64,000 bases of DNA from Streptomyces fradiae (GTDB lineage Bacteria > Actinomycetota > Actinomycetes > Streptomycetales > Streptomycetaceae): contig NZ_CP065958.1 in the NCBI RefSeq assembly GCF_041270065.1, forward strand, positions 5,828,001-5,892,000, written 5' to 3'. Positions 44,903-55,875 of the stretch are shown here, piece by piece. The notes beneath the pieces are model-generated. The model did not search any database. It had not been told where the DNA came from and worked only from the letters and a program-made list of their open reading frames with translations. The translations under genes were made by a program, and so were the position numbers. Numbering within the stretch: position 1 is the stretch's first letter; the number at the start of each line of letters is the position of its first letter.

Positions 44903-46156
44903 GTGACCGTCATCGACATCCCCGGCTCCAAGTCCGTCACCGCCCGCGCCCTCTTCCTCGCCGCCGCGGCCGAAGGCACCACCACCCTGCTCCGGCCGCT
45001 GCACTCCGACGACAGCGAGGGCTTCGCCGAAGGCCTCAAGGCCCTCGGCTATGCCGTACGGCAGGAGCCCGGCGCCTGGCACATCGAGGGGCGGCCCGCC
45101 GGGCCCGGGGTCGCCGAGGCCGACGTCTACTGCCGGGACGGCGCCACGACCGCCCGCTTCCTGCCCGCGCTCGCCGCCGCCGGGCACGGCACCTTCCGCT
45201 TCGACGCCTCCGCGCAGATGCGCCGCCGGCCGCTCGGGCCGCTCACCACCGCCCTGCGGGAACTCGGAGTGCGGCTGACCCACGGCGAGCAGGAGGGGCA
45301 CCACCCGCTCACCGTGCACGCCGCCGGCGTCAAGGGCGGGGCGCTCACGCTGGACGCCGGGCTGTCCTCCCAGTACCTGACGGCGCTGCTCATGCTCGGC
45401 CCGCTCACCGCCGAGGGCCTGGACATCACCGTCACCGACCTGGTCTCGGAGCCGTACGTCGAGATCACCCTCGCGATGATGCGGGCCTTCGGCGCCGAGA
45501 TCACCCGCGCGGACGGCGCCGACGGCCGCACCCGTACGTACTCCGTCGCCCCCACCGGCTACCGCGCCTGTACGTACGCCATCGAGCCGGACGCCTCGAC
45601 CTCCTCGTACTTCTTCGCCGCGGCCGCCCTCGTCCCCGGCGCCGAGGTCACCGTCCCCGGACTCGGCACCGGCGCCCTCCAGGGCGACCTGGCCTTCGTC
45701 GACGTGCTGCGCCGCATGGGCGCCGAGGTCGAGATCACCGACCGGGCCACCACCGTCCGCTCCACCGGACGTCTGAACGGCCTCACCGTGAACATGCGCG
45801 ACATCTCCGACACCATGCCGACCCTCGCCGCGCTCGCGCCCTTCGCCGAAGGACCGGTCCGCATCGAGGACGTCGCCAACACCCGGGTCAAGGAGTGCGA
45901 CCGGCTCGACGCCTGCGCCGAGAACCTGCGCCGGCTCGGCATCGACGTCGCCACCGGACCCGACTGGATCGAGATCCGGCCCGGCACCCCGGCCGGCCCC
46001 GTCGAGATCGCGACCCACGGCGACCACCGCATCGTCATGTCCTTCGCGGTCACCGCCCTGCGCACCCCCGGGATCACGTTCGACGACCCCGGCTGCGTAC
46101 GGAAGACCTTCCCGGACTTCCACCCCGTTTTCGCCCGCTTCTCACAGGCCCTGTGA
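44903..46156 (+). CDS. aroA: EPSP synthase (3-phosphoshikimate 1-carboxyvinyltransferase), divergent
   Basis: Joins phosphoenolpyruvate to shikimate 3-phosphate in the aromatic pathway. The product is 417 residues. Family landmarks are all present though altered: PGSKSVTARALFLAA, SSQYLTALLM, EPDASTSSYFFAAAAL, RVKECDRLDACAENLR, THGDHRIVMSF, DPGCVRKTFPDF. In the PEP-site loop DGATTARF, Ala81 takes the place of E. coli Gly96. The sequence is far enough from typical housekeeping AroA that it may be a second copy. GTG 44903 fits the family N-terminus; an upstream ATG at 44819 adds a non-homologous 28 residues. Confidence 0.87.
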   Translation: MTVIDIPGSKSVTARALFLAAAAEGTTTLLRPLHSDDSEGFAEGLKALGYAVRQEPGAWHIEGRPAGPGVAEADVYCRDGATTARFLPALAAAGHGTFRFDASAQMRRRPLGPLTTALRELGVRLTHGEQEGHHPLTVHAAGVKGGALTLDAGLSSQYLTALLMLGPLTAEGLDITVTDLVSEPYVEITLAMMRAFGAEITRADGADGRTRTYSVAPTGYRACTYAIEPDASTSSYFFAAAALVPGAEVTVPGLGTGALQGDLAFVDVLRRMGAEVEITDRATTVRSTGRLNGLTVNMRDISDTMPTLAALAPFAEGPVRIEDVANTRVKECDRLDACAENLRRLGIDVATGPDWIEIRPGTPAGPVEIATHGDHRIVMSFAVTALRTPGITFDDPGCVRKTFPDFHPVFARFSQAL

Positions 46157-46190
46157 AAGCCGCACGGTCTTTGCGGCAAGAATGGGGGGC

Positions 46191-47441
46191 ATGAGCGACC
46201 GCCCCTCTCCTCTCGCCGACCCGCACATCGCCTTCGACGTGTCCGAAGGCCGCCGGGACATCGTCGTCCTCGGCTCCACCGGGTCCATCGGCACCCAGGC
46301 CATCGACCTGGTCCTGCGCAACCCCGACCGGTTCCGGGTCACCGCCCTCGCCGCCTCCGGCGGCCGGATCGGGCTGCTCGCCGAGCAGGCGCACCGGCTG
46401 AAGGTCCGCACGGTCGCCGTCGCCCGCGAGGACGCGGTCGGCGAGCTCAAGGAGGCCCTGAAGGCGCTCTACGGCCCTGAGCAGCTCCCCGAGATCCTCG
46501 CCGGGCCCGAGGCGGCGACCCAGCTCGCCGCCTCGCCCTGCCACACCGTCCTCAACGGCATCACCGGCTCCATCGGCCTCGCGCCGACCCTCGCCGCCCT
46601 GGAGGCCGGCCGGACCCTCGCGCTCGCCAACAAGGAGTCGCTGATCGTCGGCGGCCCGCTGGTGAAGGCGCTCGCCAAGCCCGGCCAGATCATCCCGGTC
46701 GACTCCGAGCACGCGGCGCTCTTCCAGGCGCTCGCCGCCGGCACCCGCGCCGACGTCCGCAAGCTGGTCGTCACCGCCTCCGGCGGCCCCTTCCGCGGCC
46801 GCACCCGCGCCGACCTCGAAGGCGTCACCCGCGAGGACGCGCTCGCCCACCCCACCTGGGCCATGGGGCCGGTCATCACCGTCAACAGCAGCACCCTGGT
46901 GAACAAGGGCCTGGAGGTGATCGAGGCCCACCTGCTCTACGACATCCCGTTCGACCGCATCGAGGTCGTCGTCCACCCCCAGTCGTACGTGCACTCCATG
47001 GTCGAGTTCACCGACGGCTCCACGCTCGCCCAGGCCACCCCGCCCGACATGCGCGGCCCCATCGCCATCGGCATCGGCTGGCCCGAGCGGGTCCCCGACG
47101 CGGCCCCCGCCTTCGACTGGTCCAAGGCCTCCACCTGGGAGTTCTTCCCGCTCGACAACGAGGCCTTCCCGGCGGTCAACCTGGCCCGGCACGTCGGCGA
47201 GCTCGGCGGCACCGCGCCCGCCGTCTTCAACGCCGCCAACGAGGAGTGCGTGGACGCCTTCCTCGCCGGAAAGCTGCCGTTCAACGGAATCATGGATACG
47301 GTCACCGCAGTCGTCACCGAGCACGGCCGGCCCACCCGGGGAACCTCGCTCACGGTGTCGGACGTCCTGGAAGCGGAGACCTGGGCACGGGCCCGGGCCC
47401 GGGAACTCGCGGCGAAGGCAATCGCGGAGGCGCGCGCATGA
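46191..47441 (+). CDS. dxr: 1-deoxy-D-xylulose-5-phosphate reductoisomerase
   Basis: Second step of the MEP isoprenoid pathway, NADPH- and metal-dependent. The product is 416 residues. NADPH loop [23 protein letters not shown], metal site [10 protein letters not shown], and [18 protein letters not shown] chose ATG 46191; an in-frame ATG at 46182 would add three residues. AAGAAT ends seven bases before 46191, so a leaderless message is possible. The stop overlaps rseP (ATGA). Confidence 0.94.
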   Translation: MSDRPSPLADPHIAFDVSEGRRDIVVLGSTGSIGTQAIDLVLRNPDRFRVTALAASGGRIGLLAEQAHRLKVRTVAVAREDAVGELKEALKALYGPEQLPEILAGPEAATQLAASPCHTVLNGITGSIGLAPTLAALEAGRTLALANKESLIVGGPLVKALAKPGQIIPVDSEHAALFQALAAGTRADVRKLVVTASGGPFRGRTRADLEGVTREDALAHPTWAMGPVITVNSSTLVNKGLEVIEAHLLYDIPFDRIEVVVHPQSYVHSMVEFTDGSTLAQATPPDMRGPIAIGIGWPERVPDAAPAFDWSKASTWEFFPLDNEAFPAVNLARHVGELGGTAPAVFNAANEECVDAFLAGKLPFNGIMDTVTAVVTEHGRPTRGTSLTVSDVLEAETWARARARELAAKAIAEARA

Positions 47442-48742
47442 CCACACTCCTGACCGTCCTCGGCATCGTGCTGTTCGCGCTGGGACTCCTCGTCTCCATC
47501 GCGTGGCACGAGCTGGGGCACCTGTCCACGGCCAAGCTGTTCGGCATCCGCGTGCCGCAGTACATGGTCGGCTTCGGCCCCACCATCTGGTCGCGGAAGA
47601 AGGGCGAGACGGAGTACGGCGTCAAGGCCATCCCCGCCGGCGGCTACATCCGGATGATCGGCATGTTCCCGCCCGGCAAGGACGGCCGGATCGAGGCCCG
47701 CTCCACCTCTCCCTGGCGCTCCATGATCGAGGACGCCCGCGAGGCCTCCTTCGAGGAACTCCAGGAGGGCGACGAGGACCGCCTCTTCTACACGCGCAAG
47801 CCGTGGAAGCGCGTCATCGTCATGTTCGCCGGACCCTTCATGAACCTGGTGCTCGCCGTCGTGCTGTTCTTCGGCAGCGCCATGGCCATCGGCTTCGAGA
47901 CCCAGACGACCAAGGTCGGCGGCGTCCAGAAGTGCGTCATCGCCCAGTCCGAGAAGCGCGAGAAGTGCCAGGCCGGCGACCCGGTCTCGCCCGCCTTCGC
48001 CGCCGGCCTCAAGGACGGCGACAAGATCGTTGCCTTCAACGGCACCCCGGTCTCCGACTGGAACACCCTCTCCGACCGCATCCGCGCCACCATCGGCCCC
48101 GCCACCGTCACCGTCGAGCGCGGCGGACAGCGGATCGACCTCCACCCCACGCTGATCAAGAACGACGTCTACAAGAAGGACGCCGACGGCCGGGTGATCC
48201 AGCCGCTGAAGACCGAGCCCGCCGGCTACCTCGGCTTCGCCTCCAAGACCGAGGTGCAGCCGCTCACCTTCGGCCAGTCCGTCGACCGGATGTCCGACCA
48301 GCTGCAGGCCGGCGTCGAGTCCGTCATCGCCCTGCCCGGCAAGATCCCCGCCCTGTGGAACGCCGCCTTCGGCGACGGCGAACGCGCGAAGGACTCACCC
48401 GTCGGCGTCGTCGGCGCCGCCCGGATCAGCGGCGAACTGATGGCCATCGAGGCACCGCCGCAGACCCGGCTGGTCTTCTTCCTCAACCTCGTCGTCATGT
48501 TCAACGTGTCGCTGTTCCTGTTCAACATGCTCCCGCTGCTCCCGCTCGACGGCGGCCACATCGCCGGCGCCCTGTGGGAGTCGATCCGCCGCCACACCGC
48601 GCGGATCTTCAAGCGGCCCGACCCCGGCCCGTTCGACGTGGCCAAGCTGATGCCGGCCGCCTACGTGGTGGCGGGCGTGTTCGTCTGCTTCACCCTGCTC
48701 GTCCTCGTCGCCGACATCGTCAACCCGGTGAAGCTGACGTAG
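47438..48742 (+). CDS. rseP: site-2 zinc metalloprotease (RseP family)
   Basis: Intramembrane M50B protease that cleaves membrane-tethered anti-sigma or signal-peptide remnants. The product is 434 residues with four membrane segments. Zinc motif AWHELGH within the first helix (residues ~19-25), a PDZ-like domain in the middle ([21 protein letters not shown]), and the second metal motif [12 protein letters not shown]. Co-translated with dxr by a 4-base overlap, an order shared by many bacteria. Confidence 0.93.
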   Translation: MTTLLTVLGIVLFALGLLVSIAWHELGHLSTAKLFGIRVPQYMVGFGPTIWSRKKGETEYGVKAIPAGGYIRMIGMFPPGKDGRIEARSTSPWRSMIEDAREASFEELQEGDEDRLFYTRKPWKRVIVMFAGPFMNLVLAVVLFFGSAMAIGFETQTTKVGGVQKCVIAQSEKREKCQAGDPVSPAFAAGLKDGDKIVAFNGTPVSDWNTLSDRIRATIGPATVTVERGGQRIDLHPTLIKNDVYKKDADGRVIQPLKTEPAGYLGFASKTEVQPLTFGQSVDRMSDQLQAGVESVIALPGKIPALWNAAFGDGERAKDSPVGVVGAARISGELMAIEAPPQTRLVFFLNLVVMFNVSLFLFNMLPLLPLDGGHIAGALWESIRRHTARIFKRPDPGPFDVAKLMPAAYVVAGVFVCFTLLVLVADIVNPVKLT

Positions 48743-48760
48743 TGCGCCCGCGCACGCCCA

Positions 48761-48789
48761 CGGCCGGACACCCCCGTGGTGTCCGGCCG
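48761..48789 (+). terminator. 11-bp hairpin between rseP and ispG
   Basis: CGGCCGGACAC (48761-48771) pairs perfectly with GTGTCCGGCCG (48779-48789), loop of seven. No U-tract. Likely terminator, so ispG probably has its own promoter. Confidence 0.65.
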
Positions 48790-48809
48790 CCCGCCGCAGG
48801 AGCGGTAAT

Positions 48810-48837
48810 CTCGAAGACCTGAGCTCGAAGACCTGAG
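48810..48837. repeat. two perfect tandem 14-bp repeats upstream of ispG
   Basis: CTCGAAGACCTGAG occurs twice without gap, directly after a TAATCT -10 candidate (about 48806-48811) and 42 bases ahead of the ispG ATG, hence in the probable 5' leader. Confidence 0.55.
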
Positions 48838-48879
48838 CCCGACGCGCCCGATGAACCACACCTTGGGGTTGTACAGCTG

Positions 48880-50037
<1,158 letters not shown>

Positions 50038-50066
50038 AGCACGGCCAACCGGCCCGCCCACGCAAG

Positions 50067-50095
50067 AAGCCCCTCCGGCCACGGAGGGGCTTTTT
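50067..50095 (+). terminator. rho-independent terminator of ispG
   Basis: AAGCCCCTCCG (50067-50077) pairs with CGGAGGGGCTT (50082-50092), loop GCCA, and a run of T extends to 50095. A textbook terminator. Confidence 0.88.
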
Positions 50096-50097
50096 CG

Positions 50098-50127
50098 TAC
50101 CCCCCGCACCGGCAGGTGCGGGGGGTA
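50098..50127. promoter_or_regulatory. 13-bp palindromic hairpin overlapping the -10 of the next gene
   Basis: TACCCCCCGCACC (50098-50110) pairs perfectly with 50115-50127 around GGCA, immediately after the ispG terminator. Its last two bases are the start of TAGAGT (50126-50131), a good -10 for the gene at 50168. It may be a second terminator or an operator covering the promoter. Confidence 0.5.
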
Positions 50128-50167
50128 GAGTGCCAGGACCAGCAGAAACCGCACCGGTGAGGCCCTC

Positions 50168-51013
50168 GTGTTGACGCAATCATCGACGCGGGTCCTCGAA
50201 CCCGCCGACCTCGGCGCCGCGCTCGCCGTCCTGGAGAGCGCCCCCGTCGAGAACGCCTTCGTCGCCGCCCGCGTCCAGCTCGCCGGGCTCGACCCCTGGC
50301 GGCTCGGCGGCGAGATGTGGGGCTGGTACAGCGACGGACACCTCACCTCGCTCTGCTACTCCGGCGCCAACCTCGTGCCCATCTGCGCCACCCCCGAGGC
50401 CGTCCGCGCCTTCGCCGACCGGGCCCGCAGGACCGGCCGCCGCTGCTCCTCCATCGTCGGCCCGGCCGGACCCACCGCCCAGCTGTGGCGGCTCCTCGAA
50501 CCCGGCTGGGGACCCGCCCGCGACGTCCGCGCACACCAGCCGCTCATGGTCACCGAGCAGCCCTCCACGACCGTCCGGGCCGACCCGCTGGTGCGCCGGG
50601 TCCGCAAGGACGAGATGGACGTGATCATGCCCGCCTGCGTGGCCATGTTCACCGAGGAGGTCGGCGTCTCCCCCCTCGCCGCCGACGGCGGACTGCTCTA
50701 CCAGGCCCGGGTCGCCGAACTCGTCGGCTCCGGCCGCTCCTTCGCCCGCATCGAGGACGGCAAGGTCCTCTTCAAGGCCGAGATCGGCGCCGCCACCCGC
50801 CAGGCCTGCCAGATCCAGGGCGTCTGGGTCGCCCCCGAACACCGCGGCAAGGGCCTGTCCGAGACCGGCATGGCCGCCGTCCTGAAGTACGCCCTCGCCG
50901 ACGTCGCACCCGTCGTCAGCCTCTACGTGAACGACTACAACAGGCCCGCCCGCGCCGCGTACCGCCGGGTCGGCTTCGAAGAGGTCGGCGCCTTCATGAG
51001 CGTGCTCTTCTGA
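50168..51013 (+). CDS. GNAT acetyltransferase with DUF4081 N-terminal domain
   Basis: 281 residues. The N-terminal half is the DUF4081 domain found in actinobacterial two-domain acetyltransferases; the C-terminal half is GNAT with the acetyl-CoA loop GVWVAPEHRGKGLSETGM and the terminal SLYVNDYNRPARAAYRRVGF. Target unknown. GTG 50168 follows GGTGAGG. It is separated from ispG by the terminator. Confidence 0.86.
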   Translation: MLTQSSTRVLEPADLGAALAVLESAPVENAFVAARVQLAGLDPWRLGGEMWGWYSDGHLTSLCYSGANLVPICATPEAVRAFADRARRTGRRCSSIVGPAGPTAQLWRLLEPGWGPARDVRAHQPLMVTEQPSTTVRADPLVRRVRKDEMDVIMPACVAMFTEEVGVSPLAADGGLLYQARVAELVGSGRSFARIEDGKVLFKAEIGAATRQACQIQGVWVAPEHRGKGLSETGMAAVLKYALADVAPVVSLYVNDYNRPARAAYRRVGFEEVGAFMSVLF

Positions 51014-51050
51014 CAGCGTGCTGATGTGACCGGACCATACGACCGGCTTG

Positions 51051-51056
51051 TAGGGT
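51051..51056 (+). promoter_or_regulatory. leaderless -10 element of the 51064 gene
   Basis: TAGGGT ends seven bases before the ATG at 51064, no ribosome site between; GTGACC at about 51026-51031 could be the -35 (19-base spacer). Confidence 0.45.
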
Positions 51057-51063
51057 GCGGCGC

Positions 51064-51606
51064 ATGGATGACACCGAGGTCGTGATCGCGCCGGTCAATC
51101 TCGCCGAACGGGTCGACGAGGCCCTCGCCGTCCAGGCCGTCGCCTTCGGCCTCGACGCCGGCGAGGTGGCCGTACGCCGGCACATCGTGCTGCGCCACCT
51201 CCTGTGCCCCGGTGCCCTCGCCTACGGCGCCATCACCCCCGGGGGACGGCTCGCCGGCTTCGTCTACGGCATGCCCAACGACCGCACCCACTGGTGGTCC
51301 ACCGTCGTCGAACCGTATCTGCGGGCCGGCGGCCTCGACGCCTGGCTCGACGACTCCTTCGTCATCACCGAACTGCACGTCCACCCCGACTTCCAGGGGC
51401 GTGGCGTGGGCCGCGGACTGATCACCACCATCACCGACCGGTCCGACCTGCCCCGCTCGATCCTCTCCGCGATCGACACCGAGAGCCCGGCCCGCGGCCT
51501 CTACCGCTCCCTCGGCTACACCGACCTCGCCCGCCAGGTCCACTTCCCCAGCGCGCCCCGCCCGTACGCGGTGATGGGCGCCCCGCTGCCGCTCAAGCGC
51601 CGGTAG
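51064..51606 (+). CDS. GNAT-family acetyltransferase
   Basis: 180 residues, single GNAT domain with acetyl-CoA loop [17 protein letters not shown] and C-terminal [12 protein letters not shown]. Substrate unknown. Probably transcribed from its own leaderless promoter; an in-frame ATG at 51055 would add three residues but would lie on the -10 side of the likely transcription start. Confidence 0.84.
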   Translation: MDDTEVVIAPVNLAERVDEALAVQAVAFGLDAGEVAVRRHIVLRHLLCPGALAYGAITPGGRLAGFVYGMPNDRTHWWSTVVEPYLRAGGLDAWLDDSFVITELHVHPDFQGRGVGRGLITTITDRSDLPRSILSAIDTESPARGLYRSLGYTDLARQVHFPSAPRPYAVMGAPLPLKRR

Positions 51607-51703
51607 GCCGGAAGGCAGGCCGGAGGAACTGATTTCACCTGCCAGGGGCGGCCCGGCTAACCTCGGGGCCATCACCGTCAGTCCCGGCAGGAGTACGAGA
51701 ACC

Positions 51704-53407
51704 ATGGCCAACGCACCGGTCCAGCGCATGTCCCAGTTGATGGCGAAGACGCTGCGCGACGACCCGGCGGACGCCGAGGTCCTCAGCCACAAGCTCCTCG
51801 TCCGCGCCGGCTACGTCCGCCGCACCGCCGCCGGCATCTGGAGCTGGCTGCCGCTCGGCAAGAAGGTGCTCTCCAACGTCGAGCGGATCGTCCGCGAGGA
51901 GATGGACGCCATCGGCGCGCAGGAGGTCTCCCTGCCCGCCCTGCTGCCCCGCGAGCCCTACGACGCCACCGGCCGCTGGGACGAGTACGGCGCCGAGCTG
52001 TTCCGCCTCCAGGACCGCAAGGGCGGCGACTACCTCCTCGGCCCGACCCACGAGGAGATCTTCACCCTCCTGGTCAAGGACCAGTGCTCGTCCTACAAGG
52101 ACATGCCGGTCATCCTGTACCAGATCCAGACCAAGTTCCGCGACGAGGCCCGCCCCCGCGCCGGCATCCTGCGCGGCCGCGAGTTCCTCATGAAGGACTC
52201 GTACTCCTTCGACCTGGAGGACGAGGGCCTCGCCGCCTCCTACGGGCTGCACCGCCAGGCGTACCAGCGCATCTTCGAGCGCCTCGGCCTCGACTACCGC
52301 ATCGTCGCCGCCACCGCCGGCGCCATGGGCGGCTCCAAGTCGGAGGAGTTCCTCGCCCCGGCCGAGGCCGGCGAGGACACCTTCGCCGACTGCCCGAACT
52401 GCGACTTCGCGGCGAACACGGAGGCGGTGTACCAGGCGGTGAAGCCGGTCGACGGCTCCGCGGTCCCCGCCGCCGAGGAGATCCCCACCCCCGACACCCC
52501 GACGATCGAGACCCTCGCCGCCTCCCTCGGCGTCCCGGCCTCCGCCACGCTCAAGAACCTCCTGGTGAAGGTCGACGGCGAGATCGTGGCCGTGGGCGTG
52601 CCCGGTGACCGCGAGGTCGACATGGGCAAGGTCGAGGAGCACTTCGGGCCGACGGCCACGGTCGAGCTGGTCACGGAGGAGGACTTCGCGGTCCGCACCG
52701 ACCTGGTCCGCGGCTACGTCGGCCCGCAGGGCCTGGAGAAGGTGAAGTACCTCGCCGACCCGCGCGTCGCCCCCGGCACCGCCTGGATCACCGGCGCCAA
52801 CAAGGACGGCATGCACGCGAAGAACGTCGTCGCGGGCCGTGACTTCGAGGTCGAGGAGTACGTCGACGTCGTCGTCGTCCAGGAGGGCGACCCGTGCCCC
52901 AAGTGCGGCACCGGCCTGAAGCTCGACCGCGCGATCGAGATCGGCCACATCTTCCAGCTGGGCCGCAAGTACGCCGACGCCCTCAAGCTCGACGTCCTCG
53001 GCCAGAACGGCAAGCCCGTCCGCGTCACCATGGGCTCGTACGGCGTCGGCGTCTCCCGCGCCGTCGCCGCGCTCGCCGAGCAGACCGCCGACGAGAAGGG
53101 CCTGTGCTGGCCCGCCGAGGTCGCCCCGGCCGACGTCCACGTCGTCGCCGCCGGCAAGGCCCTCCAGACCGAGCTCGCCCTGGAGGTCTCCGACAAGCTC
53201 GCCGCCGCCGGCCTGCGCGTCCTGGTCGACGACCGCGCCGGCGTCTCCCCGGGCGTCAAGTTCACCGACTCCGAGCTCATCGGCGTCCCCAAGATCCTCG
53301 TCGCCGGCCGCCGCGCCGCCGAGGGCGTCCTGGAACTGAAGGACCGCCGCACCGGCGAGCGCGAGGAACTCACGGTGGACGAGGCGATCGCCCGCCTGTC
53401 GGCGTAA
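51704..53407 (+). CDS. proS: prolyl-tRNA synthetase, bacterial type with editing domain
   Basis: Charges tRNA-Pro; class II. The product is 567 residues, the size of the bacterial type with the INS editing insertion (about residues 225-385, [20 protein letters not shown] onward). Motif 2 [17 protein letters not shown] and motif 3 [15 protein letters not shown] are clear. A TAACCT -10 candidate lies at 51658-51663; AGGAG precedes the ATG. Confidence 0.96.
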   Translation: MANAPVQRMSQLMAKTLRDDPADAEVLSHKLLVRAGYVRRTAAGIWSWLPLGKKVLSNVERIVREEMDAIGAQEVSLPALLPREPYDATGRWDEYGAELFRLQDRKGGDYLLGPTHEEIFTLLVKDQCSSYKDMPVILYQIQTKFRDEARPRAGILRGREFLMKDSYSFDLEDEGLAASYGLHRQAYQRIFERLGLDYRIVAATAGAMGGSKSEEFLAPAEAGEDTFADCPNCDFAANTEAVYQAVKPVDGSAVPAAEEIPTPDTPTIETLAASLGVPASATLKNLLVKVDGEIVAVGVPGDREVDMGKVEEHFGPTATVELVTEEDFAVRTDLVRGYVGPQGLEKVKYLADPRVAPGTAWITGANKDGMHAKNVVAGRDFEVEEYVDVVVVQEGDPCPKCGTGLKLDRAIEIGHIFQLGRKYADALKLDVLGQNGKPVRVTMGSYGVGVSRAVAALAEQTADEKGLCWPAEVAPADVHVVAAGKALQTELALEVSDKLAAAGLRVLVDDRAGVSPGVKFTDSELIGVPKILVAGRRAAEGVLELKDRRTGEREELTVDEAIARLSA

Positions 53408-53418
53408 GCCACGCGTGA

Positions 53419-53450
53419 GGGGGGCGGGTCCGGTACCGGACCCGCCCCCT
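53419..53450. terminator. near-perfect palindromic terminator between convergent genes
   Basis: GGGGGGCGGGTCCG pairs with CGGACCCGCCCCC around the GTAC centre at 53433-53436, between the proS stop and the slipin stop. Suitable for both strands. Confidence 0.78.
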
Positions 53451-53462
53451 TCGTCGTACCGC

Positions 53463-54443
53463 TCAGGACCCGCTGTCGTCCTCCCGCGGCGCCGGGTCCA
53501 CCGGGGCGCCCGCCAGGTCCTCGATGGCGTCGACCGCGTCGCCCCGGCCCACCAGGTACGCGTCCGAGCGCGGCGGCTCGACCGCGGGCGGCTCCGGAGC
53601 CTCCGGCGGGACCGGGGGAGGGCCGGTCACAGAAGGGGCGTCGGGAGCGGCTACCGGCGGGGTGGGACGGGAGGAGGTCTCGGAGAGCGGCGCGCGCTCC
53701 AGGAAGCGCAGCAGCTCGACCGGGATCGGCAGCACCAGCGTCGAGTTCTTCTCGGCGGCGACCGCCATCACCGTCTGCAGCAGCCGCAGCTGAAGGGCCG
53801 ACGGCGTGTCGGCCATCTGCCGGGCCGCCTCCGCCAGCTTCTTCGACGCCTGCAGCTCCGCGTCCGCGTTGATCAGCCGCGCCCGCCGCTCCCGGTCCGC
53901 CTCCGCCTGCCGGGCCATCGAGCGCTTCATCGTCTCCGGCAGCGACACGTCCTTGATCTCGACCCGGTCGATCTGCACGCCCCAGCCGATGGCCGGCGAG
54001 TCGAGCATCAGCTCCAGGCCCTGATTGAGCTTCTCCCGGTTCGACAGCAGGTCGTCCAGGTCGCTCTTGCCGATGATCGACCGCAGCGAGGTCTGCGCCA
54101 TCTGCGAGACGGCGAACTTGTAGTCCTCCACGCGGATCAGCGCCTCCGCCGCGTCGACCACCTTGAAGTAGACGACCGCGTCCACCCGCACCGTCACGTT
54201 GTCCCTGGTGATGCCCTCCTGGGCCGGCACCGGCATCGTGACGATCTGCATGTTCACCTTGTGCATGCGGTCCACGCCCGGAACGATCATGTTGAAGCCC
54301 GGCTTGCGCACGTCCCCGCGCAGCCGCCCGAAGCGGAACACCACCCCGCGCTCGTACTGCTTCACCACCCGAGCCGCCGCAGCCGCGTACACGCCTACGG
54401 CCGCGGCCGCCCCGACGACCGCCATCAAGACTTCCTGGATCAT
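53463..54443 (-). CDS. slipin, SPFH/band-7 membrane scaffold protein
   Basis: 326 residues. An N-terminal membrane segment (VLMAVVGAAAAVGVYAAA) is followed by the band-7 domain (QYERGVVFRFGRL, VTMPVPAQEGITRDNVTVRV, WGVQIDRVEIKDVSLP) and the Arg/Glu/Ala-rich coiled coil typical of oligomerising SPFH proteins. The last ~85 residues are a Pro-rich acidic tail not seen in short slipins. Relatives organise membrane domains or regulate proteases. ATG 54443 or GTG 54446, both after AGGGGG. Confidence 0.87.
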   Translation of the reverse strand: MIQEVLMAVVGAAAAVGVYAAAAARVVKQYERGVVFRFGRLRGDVRKPGFNMIVPGVDRMHKVNMQIVTMPVPAQEGITRDNVTVRVDAVVYFKVVDAAEALIRVEDYKFAVSQMAQTSLRSIIGKSDLDDLLSNREKLNQGLELMLDSPAIGWGVQIDRVEIKDVSLPETMKRSMARQAEADRERRARLINADAELQASKKLAEAARQMADTPSALQLRLLQTVMAVAAEKNSTLVLPIPVELLRFLERAPLSETSSRPTPPVAAPDAPSVTGPPPVPPEAPEPPAVEPPRSDAYLVGRGDAVDAIEDLAGAPVDPAPREDDSGS

Positions 54444-54499
54444 CACGGCCCCCTGACAAAGGGATACAGAAAGGGTATTCCCCTCAATCGGGCCGCGAC

Positions 54500-55384
54500 T
54501 CACAGCCAGCCGGCGAACTCCAGGAGCAGTTCCGCGTCCGTCCGCCGCCCGGCGGTGAGCGCGCGGGTCGCGGACTCCACGGCACGGAACAGCGTCCAGC
54601 CGCGCAGCCGGTCCCGGTCCAGCTCCAGGGAGTCGGCCAGCTTGTTCACCCGCCGCCGGGCCGCCGAGGCGCCCGCCGACGCGGCCACCAGGTCCTCCAC
54701 CCGGTCCCTGACCAGCCGCGCCAGGTCGTACGCCCGCTCGCCGACCAGCGGCTCGGGACCGACCGCGAGCCACGGCGCCCGGTCACCGGCCAGCACCTTG
54801 CCCTGCCGGAACTGCCCGTGAAGGAGCAGCGCCTCCGCGGACCCCGCGAGCAGCTCGCCACGGGCCTCCAGGGCGGCCGCGACAAGGGCCCCGGCCTCCG
54901 GATCCGCCCGGTACGCCTCCATCGGCGCCGCCTGGCGCGCGGTGCGCTCGGCCACCGACTCGAAGCCGTGCCCGGCGGACGGCTCCACCCACAGCTTCCG
55001 CACGGTGTCGGCGGCCTCCAGGAGCGCCTTCGCCTCCGGCAGCGAGCGCAGCGACACCTCCGGCTGCAGCCGCTCCAGGAGCAGCGCCCCGGCCGCCGGC
55101 TCCCCGAGCAGCCGTACGGCGCCCCAGCCGTTCCAGTGCGCCAGCGCGTCCCGCTCCAGGTCGGGGCGGGCGAACGCGGGCGCCAGTTTCACGACGCCCT
55201 CGGGCACGAGCACGACGAGGCTGCTGCGCCCGCCCGGGGCCACCACCCGTTCGGCGGCCAGACCGGACCGGTCGAGGGTGTCCTGGGCGAGCTCCGGGAG
55301 CGCCTTCAGCCATTCAGCCGCGGCAGCGTCCCCGTACGTCTCGCCGAGAGCCCGCACCAGTCGCTGCGGCGGTTCGAAAGCCAT
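54500..55384 (-). CDS. aminoglycoside/hydroxyurea kinase-like protein with degenerate catalytic site
   Basis: 294 residues, aligned by eye to the streptomycin 6-kinase group (APH_6_hur): LLLHG...KVLAGDRAPWLAVGPEPLVGERAYDLARLV. The catalytic motif HGDxxxxN is HGQxxxxK here (Gln191 and Lys196), and the metal-binding Asp of DPKP is Gly209 (VGPEPLVGE). All three key residues are lost while the fold sequence is kept, so it is probably a pseudokinase, not a resistance enzyme. Neighbours: slipin downstream, DUF4439 gene upstream on the same strand. Confidence 0.75.
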   Translation of the reverse strand: MAFEPPQRLVRALGETYGDAAAAEWLKALPELAQDTLDRSGLAAERVVAPGGRSSLVVLVPEGVVKLAPAFARPDLERDALAHWNGWGAVRLLGEPAAGALLLERLQPEVSLRSLPEAKALLEAADTVRKLWVEPSAGHGFESVAERTARQAAPMEAYRADPEAGALVAAALEARGELLAGSAEALLLHGQFRQGKVLAGDRAPWLAVGPEPLVGERAYDLARLVRDRVEDLVAASAGASAARRRVNKLADSLELDRDRLRGWTLFRAVESATRALTAGRRTDAELLLEFAGWL

Positions 55385-55458
55385 GCGTGCGTTGATTCCT
55401 TCGTCTCCTGCGGTGCGGCGAGCTCCTGGATAGCGCCGCTATCCAGGAGTGCGGCCTG

Positions 55459-55875
55459 TCAGGCCCGCTCGGCGAGCCCAGGAAAGGTTACGTCGCTGCC
55501 GCGCCAGCGGACCGCCCGCACCGCCGCCTCGCGCAGCGCCGCCGCCGCGTCTCGGCGCAGCGGGCCGTCGGCGGAGCGCACCAGGTCGGAGTAGACGCCC
55601 GCGACCCGGTCCTCCAGGACGGCGGCAAGCCGGACCGCGGCGGCCGGGTCCGGGACCTCGAACGGCAGCGCGTACCCGGCCGCCGCGGCGACCGGCTCGC
55701 CGCCCAGGTCGCGCACCGTGCGCCGGAGCGCGTCGCGCCGGCCCCGGTGGGCCTGGTGGGCTTCGGCGGCCTCGGCCCGCCGGCCGTCGCCGACCCGGGC
55801 GCCGACGACCCCGTAGCCGTACACGGCGGCGTGCTCGGCGGCCAGCGCGGCCTGGGCCGCTTCGAGCGCGCTCAT
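55459..55875 (-). CDS. DUF4439 ferritin-like protein
   Basis: 138 residues, nearly all helical and Ala/Arg-rich, matching the actinobacterial DUF4439 family (LAAEHAAVYGYGVVGAR, HRGRRDALRRTVRDLGG, AAGYALPFEVPDP). It has a ferritin-like four-helix outline with a conserved early Glu-His pair; function unknown. The ATG overlaps the lipoprotein gene by four bases, so the two are coupled. Confidence 0.8.
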   Translation of the reverse strand: MSALEAAQAALAAEHAAVYGYGVVGARVGDGRRAEAAEAHQAHRGRRDALRRTVRDLGGEPVAAAAGYALPFEVPDPAAAVRLAAVLEDRVAGVYSDLVRSADGPLRRDAAAALREAAVRAVRWRGSDVTFPGLAERA

